From NCBI RefSeq assembly GCF_012844235.1, contig NZ_JABAGR010000008.1, positions 1-64,000 on the forward strand: a stretch of 64,000 bases of DNA. The letters run 5' to 3'. Position numbers and translations under genes: made by a program. Positions 39,781-51,000 of the stretch are shown piece by piece (the stretch's first letter is position 1; each line of letters opens with the position of its first letter). The notes under the pieces are model-generated. The model was not told the origin of the DNA and did not search any database. It saw only the letters and a list, made by a program, of their open reading frames with translations. The DNA comes from Parafannyhessea umbonata. Lineage in GTDB: Bacteria > Actinomycetota > Coriobacteriia > Coriobacteriales > Atopobiaceae.

Positions 39781-40671
39781 CTACTGCAACAGGTCCGCGT
39801 TGTCCGGGCTCGTCAGGAACCCGACGAACGTGCGCGCCACCGCCGTGAGGCCGGCCGGGTCCAGGGTCGCGATGCCGATGGTGCGCCAGCGCGCGGGCGA
39901 GAAGGGCCTGACCTCCACGTCGAAGGCGGAGTTGCGCAGGATCAGCTCCGGCATGACCGAGACACCAAAGCCGTGCTCCACCATGGCGAGGGCCGAGAAG
40001 TCGTCGTTCAGGGCGTAGCGCACGTTGAGCGGGCTCGGCGAATCCGCGAGCGCCGCGCGGATGTCCTGCTCGGATCCGCGCAGGGGCATGACCAGCTCCT
40101 CGCGGGCCACCTGCCCCACGCTCACGCGCCGGCGCGCAGCGAGCGGGTGGTCGCGCGGGAGGATGGCCATCATCTGGTCGCGGCGCAGCGCGTGGAAGCA
40201 GAGCTGCGGGCTGCGCACCACGGACGTGAGGAAGCCCAGGTCCGCGCGGCCCTCCTGGACGCGCTCCGCGATGTCCTCGTAGCCGCCGGCGTAGATCTGG
40301 AACTCCACCTGGGGATAGCTCCTCTGGAATCGCTCGATCATGCCGGGCAGCCACTGCGTGGAGACGGACGTGAACGTGCCGATGCGCAGCGTGCCGGCGA
40401 CCACGTGGTTGACCTCGTGTATGGCCTGCTCGAGCGCGCGCTGCTGGTTTACGAGCGCCTGGATGCGCGGCAGCAGCAGCCGGCCGTTCTCCGTGAGGGC
40501 GACGCCCGCCTTGCCGCGCGTGAGCAGCGCGACGCCGCACTCCTGCTCAAGCGCGCGGACGGCGTGGCTCACGCCGGACTGCGTGTAGCTGAGCGACTCC
40601 GCCGCGCGCGTGATGTTGCCGAGCTCGACGACCCTCAAAAAGATCTGGTAGCGCTCCATGCCTGCGGCCAT
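39781..40671 (-). CDS. LysR family transcriptional regulator
   Basis: A 296-residue LysR regulator. N-terminal winged helix: FLRVVELGNITRAAESLSYTQSGVSHAVRALEQECGVALLTR (about residues 11-52). The rest is the periplasmic-binding-protein-like effector domain (TLRIGTFTSVSTQWLPGMI, GRADLGFLTS). GGAGG five bases before the ATG fixes the start at MAAGMERY rather than MERY. It is divergent from an EamA permease gene, the usual LysR arrangement for controlling an exporter. Ligand unknown. Exact dispersed-word copies overlap its C-terminal coding part and its upstream gap. Confidence 0.92.
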   Translation of the reverse strand: MAAGMERYQIFLRVVELGNITRAAESLSYTQSGVSHAVRALEQECGVALLTRGKAGVALTENGRLLLPRIQALVNQQRALEQAIHEVNHVVAGTLRIGTFTSVSTQWLPGMIERFQRSYPQVEFQIYAGGYEDIAERVQEGRADLGFLTSVVRSPQLCFHALRRDQMMAILPRDHPLAARRRVSVGQVAREELVMPLRGSEQDIRAALADSPSPLNVRYALNDDFSALAMVEHGFGVSVMPELILRNSAFDVEVRPFSPARWRTIGIATLDPAGLTAVARTFVGFLTSPDNADLLQ

Positions 40672-40878
40672 GCGTGCCTCCGGTTGCGTTTTGCCTGGTA
40701 TGAGGGCATGCCGCGGGCGGGTGCGCGCGTCCTTCTCGCCCGGGGGCGCGCCGGCGGCATAACCAGTACACAGTGTAATGGATGCAAGTACAAAGATGAA
40801 GTTAACAAATGGCTGGGAGGCGCGTAAAACTGTTCGCGGAACGTTTTTGGCGGGCGTGCTCACGGGACGGAGAGCTTG

Positions 40879-41877
40879 ATGGAAGTTGCGCGCAGGGCGG
40901 GCGTCGGCGCAGGCTGGACGCAGAGGCAGGCAGACCTCATGATCGCGGTCATCGCGTGCGCGTGGGGCAGCTCCTACCTCATGATGCAGGTGGGGCTCTC
41001 TTCCATCCCGCCGTTTGGCATGGTGGCGCTGCGCTTTGGCATCGCGTTCGTCGCGGTCGCGGTCATCTTCCGCAAGAGGCTGCGCGAGCTGACGGCCTCC
41101 GTCGTGGCGCGCGGCGCCGTGCTCGGGCTGCTGCTGTGCGTGTTCTTCGGGCTGCTGATGTATGGCCTGAAGACGACGCCCGCCTCGACCGCCGGCTTTC
41201 TTACCAGCGCAAAGGTCATCTTCGTGCCGCTTATCGTCGCGGTGGCCACGCGCAGGGCGCCCAGCCGCGCCACGCTCGCGGGCATCGGGATCTGCGTCGC
41301 GGGGCTTGCGCTGCTGACGCTGAGCGGGCCGGTCTCCCTGGGCGGCGGCGCCGGGCTGTGCCTGGCGGGCTCTGCGGTGTACGCGCTGCAGATCGTGGCG
41401 ACGGACACGTTCTCGCGCTCCGACGACGCGCTGCTGCTGGGCATCTGCCAGCTGGGCTTTGCGGCCGTGTTCGGCGCCGCGTTCAACCTCGCGTTCGAGG
41501 GGCCGGTGCTTCCGCAGTCGAGCGCGGAGTGGGGCGCCGTGCTCGGCCTCGCCCTCGTGTGCAGCGCGTTTGGCTTCGCGATGCAGCCGGTGGCGCAGAG
41601 CCGCACAACCGCGACGCACGCGGGCCTGCTGTTCTCGCTCGAGTCCGTGTCCTCCGCGGTGCTCTCGTTCGTGTTCCTGGGAGAGGTCATGGCGCCCCAG
41701 TGCTACCTGGGCTGCGCGCTCATCCTGGCGGCCGTGCTCCTGAGCTCGCTTGCGGACGGCGGGTCCGAGGCCAGGGACGCCGCGGCGGGCGTGCCCGCGT
41801 ACTCCGCCCCCTCGCACGGCGGCATCGCGCGCGGCCTTGCGACGGCGCGCGCCCACGCGAAGCGCGTGCAGCAGTAG
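40879..41877 (+). CDS. DMT superfamily (EamA/RhaT) permease
   Basis: A 332-residue membrane protein with ten predicted helices in two EamA repeats. The first repeat has AVIACAWGSSYLMMQVGL and PPFGMVALRFGIAF; the second has FAMQPVAQSRTTATHAGLLFSLESVSSAVLSFVFLGE, the classic EamA signature. Members export amino acids or other metabolites. ATG with GGAGA six bases upstream is preferred to the adjacent TTG. Probably regulated by the divergent LysR protein. Confidence 0.9.
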   Translation: MEVARRAGVGAGWTQRQADLMIAVIACAWGSSYLMMQVGLSSIPPFGMVALRFGIAFVAVAVIFRKRLRELTASVVARGAVLGLLLCVFFGLLMYGLKTTPASTAGFLTSAKVIFVPLIVAVATRRAPSRATLAGIGICVAGLALLTLSGPVSLGGGAGLCLAGSAVYALQIVATDTFSRSDDALLLGICQLGFAAVFGAAFNLAFEGPVLPQSSAEWGAVLGLALVCSAFGFAMQPVAQSRTTATHAGLLFSLESVSSAVLSFVFLGEVMAPQCYLGCALILAAVLLSSLADGGSEARDAAAGVPAYSAPSHGGIARGLATARAHAKRVQQ

Positions 41878-41915
41878 CGCTCGACGCGCCCGCGCGGCGC
41901 CTGCGATGCGCGGAA

Positions 41916-42064
41916 GCTGTCAGATTGTGGTGCCTCGCACTACGGAATTGCCCGCTCCCGTCAGATAGTGGTACCACTATCTGACGGGAGCTATTTCTGT
42001 CAGTTGGTGAGCCCACCGCGGCACCACTAACTGACAAGAGCAGCTTCTGTCAGTTAGTGAGGCC
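41916..42064. repeat. Six alternating inverted repeats upstream of the DUF262 gene
   Basis: A ~20-bp unit of consensus GCTYCYGTCAGWTAGTGGTGCC occurs six times: plus at 41916-41934, 41954-41975, 41995-42013 and 42043-42064; minus at 41970-41991 and 42021-42041. Units 2 and 3 form a perfect 38-bp palindrome (41954-41991); units 4/5 and 5/6 form imperfect hairpins. The array ends 60 bases before the start codon. It is the most structured non-coding stretch in the window. Confidence 0.8.
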
Positions 42065-42124
42065 ATTCGGGACGCCACGGGCCGCCGGCACCGCCCGGCG
42101 CGGCGGCGGGAGGGAAAGCGCAGC

Positions 42125-44269
42125 ATGGACGCAGGCGTACGCAGGGTCATGGGGCTCATCAGCGAGATGAACGTCCGGTACGTGGTGCCGGTGTACCAGA
42201 GGCCGTACTCGTGGGGAGAGGAGCAGTGCCTCCAGCTGTGGGACGACATCCTGGCGTGCGGGCGCTCGCGCGAGCAGACGCACTTCACGGGCTCCATCGT
42301 CACCATGCAGGACGGCACCGCCTCGCCGCAGGGCGTCGCGGCGCTCGCCGTGATCGACGGCCAGCAGCGCATCACCACCATCGCGCTGCTGCTGGTGGCG
42401 CTCGCGCGCTACGCGGACGCGCACGAGGCGGATCTCCTGCCGTTCTCGCGCCAGGAGATCCTGATGAGCGGCTACCTCACGAACCCGTTCCGCTCTGGCG
42501 ACGACCACTACAAGCTCACGCTTTCCAAGGGCGACCGCGCGACGTTCCGTGCCGTTATCGACCACCTGGAGGATCCGTCGCGACCCGCTCCGGAGGGGCC
42601 GTCCAGGATCCTGGACAACCTCACGCTCTTCGAGCGGCGGCTGGGCGCGCTCGCGGACGTCGCGCTCGTGTGGGAGGGGTTGCGCCGCCTGGAGGTCGTG
42701 TCCGTGACCATGGCGCAGGGGCGCGACAACGCGCAGCTCATCTTCGAGTCCATGAACTCGACCGGCAAGGACCTCAGCGCCGCTGACCTCATCCGCAACT
42801 TCGTGCTCATGAAGTACCCGCTGGACCGCCAGGCCCAGGCGTACCAAACCTACTGGAGGCCGCTCGAGGACGTGCTGGCGCCGCTGGGCGACGAGGGTGC
42901 GTTCGACGACTTCGTCCGCTGCTTCTTCCAGATGGCCTACGCGCCGGAGCGCCTGGGCGACGCGGACCTGTACCAGGTGTTCAAGCGCTACGTCAGCGCG
43001 AACGCGTACGACGCGAACGATCGCATGGGCTTCCTCTGCCTTCGGCTGAAGGACTTCGCCGGCTACTACGTGGACGCGGTGCGCGGCGGCCTTTCCGGCG
43101 CGGACGCCGCGGACCCCGTGGCCAGGAGGACGTCGTTCCACCTGGCGGCCGTCGCGCGCCTCGGCGGCGCCGCGGCGCGCCCGCTCGTGCTGGAGCTCTT
43201 CCGCAGCTGCCGCCGCCGCGAGTGCACGCGCGAGCAGCTGGCGGACATGCTCGGCGTGCTCGAGTCGTACCTGCTGCGTCGCGCGGTGTGCGACTGCGAG
43301 GGCAGCGCGCAGGAGCACTTCCTGCGCCACCTCGTGGCCAAGCTCGCGGCGGTGCGCAGCGCGGGCGAGAAGTACTACGAGTCCTACGTGGCGCTCTTCC
43401 TTGTGGAGGAGGGCACCCCGCGCCGCTTCCCCACGGACGACGAGTTCCGCCGCGCCCTCCTCACGCGCGACTGCTTTGGCTTCGCGCAGGCGCCGTTCCT
43501 GCTCGCGCGCCTGAACGCGCACCTCGCCGTGGGCAACGGCTCGGACGGCTCGGCGACGGACTCGGCCGCGGCTGCCGCGCAGGCGGGCGTGCCGGGGTCT
43601 GCCGCGGACGCCTCCGCGCTGCCCGAGGGCTGGGGCGTGGAGCACGTCATGCCCGTGGGCGCGCTTGCGGACCCCGCATGGGCGCAGGCGCTGGGGCAAG
43701 GCGCCAGGCTCGCGTTCGAGCGCGGCGTGAACGCGCTCGGCAACCTCGCGCCTTCCGCGTACCCGTACGACCTGCAGGACGGCACCCTCGCGCAGAAGCA
43801 GGGGCGCCTCGCGCGCGACGGTGAGGGGCGTCCCGTGGACGTGCCGCTCTGCCGCGACGTGCTCGCCGCGAAGTCGTGGGGCCCTGCGCAGATAGAGGCC
43901 CGCGGCCGCGCCCTCGCGGACGTCGCCGTGGGCGCGTGGCCGCTGCCGCGCATGGACGCGGCCGCGCTCGAGGCGTTCAGGCCGTCGCGCCGCGCGGCGC
44001 AGGTGAAGACCGTCACGTGGCAGGACCTGGTGGACGCCGGCGTCGTGCAGATGGACGACGTGCTCGTGAGCGCGAGCCCCATGTACCAGGGACGCGCGAC
44101 CGTCACGTCCACGGGCAGGATCATGCTCGCCACCGGCGAGACGTTCGAAGAGCCCACCGCCGCCTACGAGCGCTTCCTCGGCTCCGTCGGCGCGCACGAG
44201 ACGGGGCTGAACGGCTGGACGCACTGGCGCCTGGGCGAGGGCGGCCCGCTCTTGGACCAGCTGCGCTAG
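42125..44269 (+). CDS. DUF262-DUF1524 (GmrSD-like) protein with C-terminal RAMA domain
   Basis: A 714-residue protein. Residues about 1-230 are DUF262, a ParB-like NTPase/nickase fold, with YVVPVYQRPYSWGEEQC and IDGQQRITT (77-85). Residues about 430-590 are DUF1524, an HNH nuclease, with VEHVMPVG (E505, H506) and the ALGNLAP segment. Residues about 625-714 look like a RAMA domain (TWQDLVDAGVVQMDDVLVSA, STGRIMLATGETFEEPTAAY, GLNGWTHWRL). DUF262+DUF1524 proteins (GmrSD, BrxU) are type IV restriction enzymes against modified phage DNA. RAMA domains are thought to sense DNA modification. Standalone gene, no methylase adjacent. Confidence 0.85.
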   Translation: MDAGVRRVMGLISEMNVRYVVPVYQRPYSWGEEQCLQLWDDILACGRSREQTHFTGSIVTMQDGTASPQGVAALAVIDGQQRITTIALLLVALARYADAHEADLLPFSRQEILMSGYLTNPFRSGDDHYKLTLSKGDRATFRAVIDHLEDPSRPAPEGPSRILDNLTLFERRLGALADVALVWEGLRRLEVVSVTMAQGRDNAQLIFESMNSTGKDLSAADLIRNFVLMKYPLDRQAQAYQTYWRPLEDVLAPLGDEGAFDDFVRCFFQMAYAPERLGDADLYQVFKRYVSANAYDANDRMGFLCLRLKDFAGYYVDAVRGGLSGADAADPVARRTSFHLAAVARLGGAAARPLVLELFRSCRRRECTREQLADMLGVLESYLLRRAVCDCEGSAQEHFLRHLVAKLAAVRSAGEKYYESYVALFLVEEGTPRRFPTDDEFRRALLTRDCFGFAQAPFLLARLNAHLAVGNGSDGSATDSAAAAAQAGVPGSAADASALPEGWGVEHVMPVGALADPAWAQALGQGARLAFERGVNALGNLAPSAYPYDLQDGTLAQKQGRLARDGEGRPVDVPLCRDVLAAKSWGPAQIEARGRALADVAVGAWPLPRMDAAALEAFRPSRRAAQVKTVTWQDLVDAGVVQMDDVLVSASPMYQGRATVTSTGRIMLATGETFEEPTAAYERFLGSVGAHETGLNGWTHWRLGEGGPLLDQLR

Positions 44270-44278
44270 GCGCGGGCC

Positions 44279-44309
44279 CGGGCGCCTTCGGGCGTCTGCT
44301 GCTTTTTTG
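44279..44309 (+). terminator. Rho-independent terminator after the DUF262 gene
   Basis: A GGGCGCC-TTCG-GGCGTCT stem (with G-U pairs) is followed by GCTGC and a run of six T (44303-44308). Confidence 0.7.
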
Positions 44310-44437
44310 TTACCCGCGCGCAGGCGCCGCGGCGCCCGGGACTGCAAAGCGCTAATCTGTGCTAGTAATCGTGGCAGGGCACGGCGATGCGCCGGCACAC
44401 GGGACGCGCGCACGCGCGGCAGAGGGGGACCATCGAC

Positions 44438-45964
<1,527 letters not shown>

Positions 45965-46338
45965 CGCGACCAGCGCCCGGGCGAACTGCCCATGACGCCC
46001 GCGGGCAGAGGGCGTGGGCCGAGGGCACGGGCGAGAAGAACGGCGGCGAGAAGAACGGCAGCCCCTGCGGGCGCGGCCACGGGGTCGCGCCCGCTTCTTG
46101 TTGGCGGACCCCGTTGCGGAGGCGCGAGGCCGCGGCGTTTCGCCCCTGCGCCGCCCACATGTGAGGACGCGGCTTTTCTCACCTATCTACCTGCGCGTAT
46201 TTCGATTGCGCTACGTGCGCGCTACCCGTTCGTGTCAGGGTCATTATGATTTTGGCAATCGGGCCCCTCCGGGCGGGGCCGGCCGTAAACTAGGCTGGAC
46301 CACATCTGCCACCCATGGCACAGGCGAGAGGAGACCCG
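45965..46338. other. 374-base gap between purF and gltB
   Basis: The left part holds two GGCGAGAAGAACGG copies of the dispersed-word type (46029-46055) and the purF terminator. The right part is a more AT-rich promoter zone (around 46190-46260) and a GGGCCCC/GGGGCC hairpin at about 46259-46280, just before the gltB leader. No specific promoter is called. Confidence 0.45.
46067..46102 (+). terminator. Rho-independent terminator of purF
   Basis: GCGGGCGCG (46067-46075) pairs with CGCGCCCGC (46086-46094) and is followed by TTCTTGTT. Confidence 0.75.
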
Positions 46339-49300
46339 ATGTCAGGCCATGATTCCCAGGAGGCCGCCCAGATGCCGCGGACGCGCCGCAACGGGGAGGG
46401 ATACGAGCCCCAGGGGCTGTACAGACCGGAGTACGAGCACGACGCGTGCGGCATCGGCGCGCTGGCGAGCCTACGCGGCGAGCGCTCGCACGCGATGCTC
46501 GACGACGCGCTCGCGGTGCTCATGAACCTGGAGCACCGCGGCGGCAAAGGCCTGGAGAAGAACACGGGCGACGGCGCCGGCGTGCTGCTGCAGATCCCGC
46601 ACCGGCTGTTCCGCAGGGAGGCCCAGCGCGAGGGCCACATCCTGCCGGCCGAGGGCGACTACGGCGTCGCCATGCTGTTCTTCCCGCAGGACGCCGAGGG
46701 CTACCGCGACGCGCGCCGCGTGTTCGAGGACGGCTGCGCGCAGGAGGGCGTGCCCCTGCTGTTCTGGCGCGAGGTGCCCGTCGACCCGCACGACCTGGGC
46801 GACACGGCGAACCGCTGCCGCCCGCACATCGTGCAGGCGTTCTTGGGCAGGCCCGACGCGACGGCCGCCGGCCAGGACTTCGAGCGCCAGCTGTACGTGA
46901 CGCGCCGCGTGGTCGAGAAGATGGCCGAGCAGGAGGGCGCGCTTGCGGGCAAGACGTTCTACGTGTGCTCCATGAGCGCCCACACCATCGTGTACAAGGG
47001 CATGCTCGTGGCGACGCAGCTGCGCTCGTTCTACCGCGACCTGGGCGACGCCTGGGCCGAGACGGCCATCGCGCTCGTGCACTCGCGCTACTCCACGAAC
47101 ACGACGCCGAGCTGGGAGCGCGCGCACCCCAACCGCTACATCATCCACAACGGCGAGATCAACACGCTGCGCGGCAACGTGAACGGCGTCCGCGCGCGCG
47201 AGCCCGAGCTGTACTCGCCCGTGATGGGCGCCGAGCTCAAGAAGGTCATGCCCGTCATCAGGAGCGAGGGCTCCGACTCCGCGGTGCTCGACAACGTGCT
47301 GGAGTTCCTCGTGATGAACGGCCGCTCGCTGCCGCGCGCGGTCTCGATGCTGCTGCCCGAGCCGTGGGACAAGAACACCCAGCTCTCCCAGGAGCGCCGC
47401 GCGTTCGGCGCGTACCAGTCCATGCTGTCCGAGGCGTGGGACGGACCCGCCGCCATCGCGTACACCGACGGCCACTACATGGGCGCTGCGCTCGACCGCA
47501 ACGGCCTGCGCCCCGCGCGCTACTACGTCACGCGCGACGACCGCCTCATCCTCTCGTCCGAGGCGGGCGCCTGCAACATCGAGCCGGAGGACATCGTCCA
47601 GGCCGGCTCGCTCGGCCCCGGCCAGATGCTCCTCGTCGACCCCGACAAGGGCCGCGTCGTCTGGGACGACGAGCTGAAGGATGCGCTTGCGCGCGAGAAG
47701 CCCTATCGCGACTGGGTCGCGCAGGAGACGCTGGGCGTGGACGACCTCGCGCCCGCGGCCGAGGGAGACGAGGAGGGCGAGGCCGCCGACGCGCAGACCC
47801 CGCTGCCGATCCGCCTGGCGCGCCACGGCTACCACTTCGACGACGTCGAGGAGGCCATCGGCCCCATGGCCGTCACGGGCAAGCGCCCCGGCGCCTCCAT
47901 GGGCGCGGACATGCCGCTCGCCGTGCTGTCCAGGCGCTCCCGCTCGTTCTTCGACTACTTCAACCAGCTGTTTGCCCAGGTCACGAACCCGCCCATCGAC
48001 GCGCTTCGCGAGGACTTCGTCACGTCGTCCATCCTGTACCTCGGCAATCACGGCAACCTGCTCGAGGACCAGCGCAGCAGCTGCCGCCTCATCAGGCTGA
48101 GGACCCCCATCCTCACGCAGGACGAGTTCAACCGCATCCTGCACGTGGACATGGTCGGCTTCGGCTGCCGCCGCTTCGTCGCGTCGTTCGACCGCGACGG
48201 GGGAGAGCACGCGCTCGCCGAGGCGCTCGACCGCCTGAACAACGAGGTGGAGGCCGCGGTCCGCGAGGGCGTGAACATCATCGTGCTCTCCGACCGCGTC
48301 CCGGACGGGCAGGTGCCCGTGCCGTCGCTCCTCTCGCTCGGCTCCGTGCACAGTCACCTCATCAGGCACGGCCTGCGCATGCGCGGTGACATCGTGGTCG
48401 AGACCGGCGACGCCATGACGCCGCACGACTACGCGTGCCTCGTCGGCTACGGCGCGTCCGCGATCTACCCGTACCTTGCGCACCAGCTCATCCGCGAGAT
48501 GTCCGCGGACGGCCGCATCAAGGTCGACGCGAAGACGGGCGTCGAGAACTACAACAAGGCGTTGACCGCCGGCATCGTGACCATCATGTCCAAGATGGGC
48601 ATCTCTACGATGCAGGGCTACCACTCCGCGCAGATCTTCGAGATCATCGGCCTTGCGCCGGAGGTCGTGAGGGGCTGCTTCGAGGGCACTCCGAGCCCGG
48701 TGGGCGGCCTTACCATGGACGACATCCAGCGCGAGTGCGAGGGCCGCTACGACGAGGGCGAGGCGCAGCGCAGGAGCCCGTCCCCCGACCAGCTGGCGAG
48801 CTCTGGCATCACGAAGTGGCGCCCGCTGGGCGGCGAGCAGCACATGCTGACCCCCGAGGTCATCTACCTGCTGCAGCGCGCCGTCCGCGAGGGCAGCTAC
48901 GACCTGTTCAAGCAGTACAGCGCCGCGCTGCACAGGCCCGGCCGCTCCATCGTGCTCTCCGACCTTCTCTCCTTCGTACCCCTGGCGTCCGGCCCCGTGC
49001 CGATAGACGAGGTCGAGTCCGCGAGCGAGATCGTGAAGCGCTTCACGAGCGCGGCCATGTCCTACGGCGCCATCAGCGAGGAGGCCCACGAGGCGCTCGC
49101 CATCGCGATGAACCGCCTGGGCGGCAAGTCCAACACGGGTGAGGGCGGCGAGAACCCCATCCGCGAGACGACGCTGCCGAACGGCGACTCCACGAACTCC
49201 GCGATCAAGCAGGTCGCGTCCGCGCGCTTTGGCGTGACGAGCCGCTACCTGCGCAGCGCGAAGGAGATCCAGATCAAGATGGCCCAGGGCGCGAAGCCCG

Positions 49301-50997
49301 GCCAGGGCGGAAACCTGCCCGGCAAGAAGGTATGGCCTTGGGTCGCGGAGGTCAGGAACTCCACGCCCGGCGTCGGCCTGATCTCGCCCCCGCCCCACCA
49401 CGACATCTACTCCATCGAGGACCTGGCGGAGCTCATCTTCGACCTGAAGAACGCGAACCCGGACGCGATGGTCTCCGTGAAGCTCGTGAGCGAGGCCGGC
49501 GTCGGCACGATTGCGACCGGCGTCGCGAAGGGCGGCGCGGACAAGATCCTGATCTCCGGCGCGAACGGCGGCACGGGTTCCGCCCCGCGCGACTCCATCT
49601 ACCACGCCGGCCTGCCCCTGGAGCTTGGCCTTGCCGAGACGCAGCAGACGCTGCTCCTGAACGGCCTGCGCTCCCGCGTGGTGGTCGAGGCCGACTCGAA
49701 GCTCATGGACGGCCGTGACGTTGCGATCGCGTGCCTCCTGGGCGCCGAGGAGTTTGGCTTCGGCACGCCGGCGCTCGTCTCGCTTGGCTGCCTCATGCAG
49801 CGCGACTGCCAGCAGGACACCTGCCCCGTGGGCATCGCGACGCAGAACGCGTGCCTGAGGAAGCGCTTCGCGGGCAAGCCGGAGCACGTGATGAACTTCA
49901 TGCTGTACACGGCCGAGGAGCTTCGCGAGGTCATGGCGAGCCTGGGCTTCCGCACCGTCGAGGAGATGGTGGGCCACGTGGAGTGCCTGCGCCAGACCGG
50001 CGTCGAGGACAACTGGAAGGCCTCGAGGATCGACCTGAGCCCGATGCTCCAGAAGGTCGAGAACGACCTGGGCAAGTCCTTCCCGGGCGCCGAGGTGCCG
50101 CACTTCGTGCCGAGCATGGCGCCGGACGTGGGCCTCGACCGCACCCTGGACGCGACCCTGCTGATCCCGTACACCAAGGAGTGCCGCGCGACCATGGGCC
50201 GCATGCGCTTCTCGGTGGACATCGCGAACGTCGACCGCTGCACCGGCACCATGCTGGGCTCGGTCATCACGAAGGAGCACCCGAAGGGCCTGCCCGACGG
50301 CTCCATCGAGATCGACTGCGCGGGCTCGGCCGGCCAGAGCTTCGGCGCGTTTTTGCCCGCGGGCGTGACGCTTAACGTCCACGGCGACGCGAACGACTAC
50401 TTTGGCAAGGGCCTCTCCGGCGGCATCCTGACCGTGGCGCCCGCCGAGACCGCGACGTACAAGTTCGACGAGAACGTGGCCGTGGGCAACGTCGCGTTCT
50501 ACGGCGCGACCGCGGGCAAGGGATTCATCAACGGCCTTGCGGGCCAGCGCTTTGGCGTGCGCAACTCCGGCGCGACCATCGTGTGCGAGGGCGTGGGCAA
50601 CCACGGCTGCGAGTACATGACGGGCGGGCGCGCCCTGATCCTGGGCCCCGTGGGCGTGAACTTCGCCGCGGGCATGAGCGGCGGCATCGCGTTCGTGTAC
50701 GACGAGAGACACGTCCTCTCCGCCCGCGTGAACCGTGACATGGTGCTCCTGGAGAAGCCGACCGAGGATGACCTGGAGTACGTGCGCGCGCTCATCCGCG
50801 AGCACGCGGACCGCACGAAGAGCCCGCGCGGCATCAAGATGCTCTATCAGTTCGACGACATCAAGGACGACTTCGTGAAGGTCATCCCGCGCGAGTACAA
50901 GCGGGTGCTCGACCTCACTGCCGAGGCGAAGGCCGCAGGCATGAGCGACGAGGCTGCGGCCGAGCACGCCTTCGAGGTCATGAGGGAGGGGATGTAG
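46339..50997 (+). CDS. gltB: Glutamate synthase, large (alpha) subunit
   Basis: A 1552-residue GltB that moves the amide of glutamine to 2-oxoglutarate. Domains: class II glutaminase with nucleophile in EHDACGIGA (C37, so a ~36-residue propeptide), the central domain, the FMN barrel (GEGGENPIRET, QGAKPGQGGNLPG, ISPPPHHDIYSIEDL), a [3Fe-4S] motif (CLMQRDCQQDTCPVGIATQ) and the C-terminal beta-helix (GSAGQSFGAF, GGILTVAP). AGAGGAGACC precedes the ATG; an ATG eight codons earlier is less well placed. gltD starts three bases after the stop. Confidence 0.97.
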   Translation: MSGHDSQEAAQMPRTRRNGEGYEPQGLYRPEYEHDACGIGALASLRGERSHAMLDDALAVLMNLEHRGGKGLEKNTGDGAGVLLQIPHRLFRREAQREGHILPAEGDYGVAMLFFPQDAEGYRDARRVFEDGCAQEGVPLLFWREVPVDPHDLGDTANRCRPHIVQAFLGRPDATAAGQDFERQLYVTRRVVEKMAEQEGALAGKTFYVCSMSAHTIVYKGMLVATQLRSFYRDLGDAWAETAIALVHSRYSTNTTPSWERAHPNRYIIHNGEINTLRGNVNGVRAREPELYSPVMGAELKKVMPVIRSEGSDSAVLDNVLEFLVMNGRSLPRAVSMLLPEPWDKNTQLSQERRAFGAYQSMLSEAWDGPAAIAYTDGHYMGAALDRNGLRPARYYVTRDDRLILSSEAGACNIEPEDIVQAGSLGPGQMLLVDPDKGRVVWDDELKDALAREKPYRDWVAQETLGVDDLAPAAEGDEEGEAADAQTPLPIRLARHGYHFDDVEEAIGPMAVTGKRPGASMGADMPLAVLSRRSRSFFDYFNQLFAQVTNPPIDALREDFVTSSILYLGNHGNLLEDQRSSCRLIRLRTPILTQDEFNRILHVDMVGFGCRRFVASFDRDGGEHALAEALDRLNNEVEAAVREGVNIIVLSDRVPDGQVPVPSLLSLGSVHSHLIRHGLRMRGDIVVETGDAMTPHDYACLVGYGASAIYPYLAHQLIREMSADGRIKVDAKTGVENYNKALTAGIVTIMSKMGISTMQGYHSAQIFEIIGLAPEVVRGCFEGTPSPVGGLTMDDIQRECEGRYDEGEAQRRSPSPDQLASSGITKWRPLGGEQHMLTPEVIYLLQRAVREGSYDLFKQYSAALHRPGRSIVLSDLLSFVPLASGPVPIDEVESASEIVKRFTSAAMSYGAISEEAHEALAIAMNRLGGKSNTGEGGENPIRETTLPNGDSTNSAIKQVASARFGVTSRYLRSAKEIQIKMAQGAKPGQGGNLPGKKVWPWVAEVRNSTPGVGLISPPPHHDIYSIEDLAELIFDLKNANPDAMVSVKLVSEAGVGTIATGVAKGGADKILISGANGGTGSAPRDSIYHAGLPLELGLAETQQTLLLNGLRSRVVVEADSKLMDGRDVAIACLLGAEEFGFGTPALVSLGCLMQRDCQQDTCPVGIATQNACLRKRFAGKPEHVMNFMLYTAEELREVMASLGFRTVEEMVGHVECLRQTGVEDNWKASRIDLSPMLQKVENDLGKSFPGAEVPHFVPSMAPDVGLDRTLDATLLIPYTKECRATMGRMRFSVDIANVDRCTGTMLGSVITKEHPKGLPDGSIEIDCAGSAGQSFGAFLPAGVTLNVHGDANDYFGKGLSGGILTVAPAETATYKFDENVAVGNVAFYGATAGKGFINGLAGQRFGVRNSGATIVCEGVGNHGCEYMTGGRALILGPVGVNFAAGMSGGIAFVYDERHVLSARVNRDMVLLEKPTEDDLEYVRALIREHADRTKSPRGIKMLYQFDDIKDDFVKVIPREYKRVLDLTAEAKAAGMSDEAAAEHAFEVMREGM

Positions 50998-51000
50998 CCC

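Noticed and set aside
41916-42064. Possible CRISPR array
   Set aside because: Repeats alternate in orientation, are only ~20 bp, drift between copies and have no uniform spacers; no cas genes nearby.
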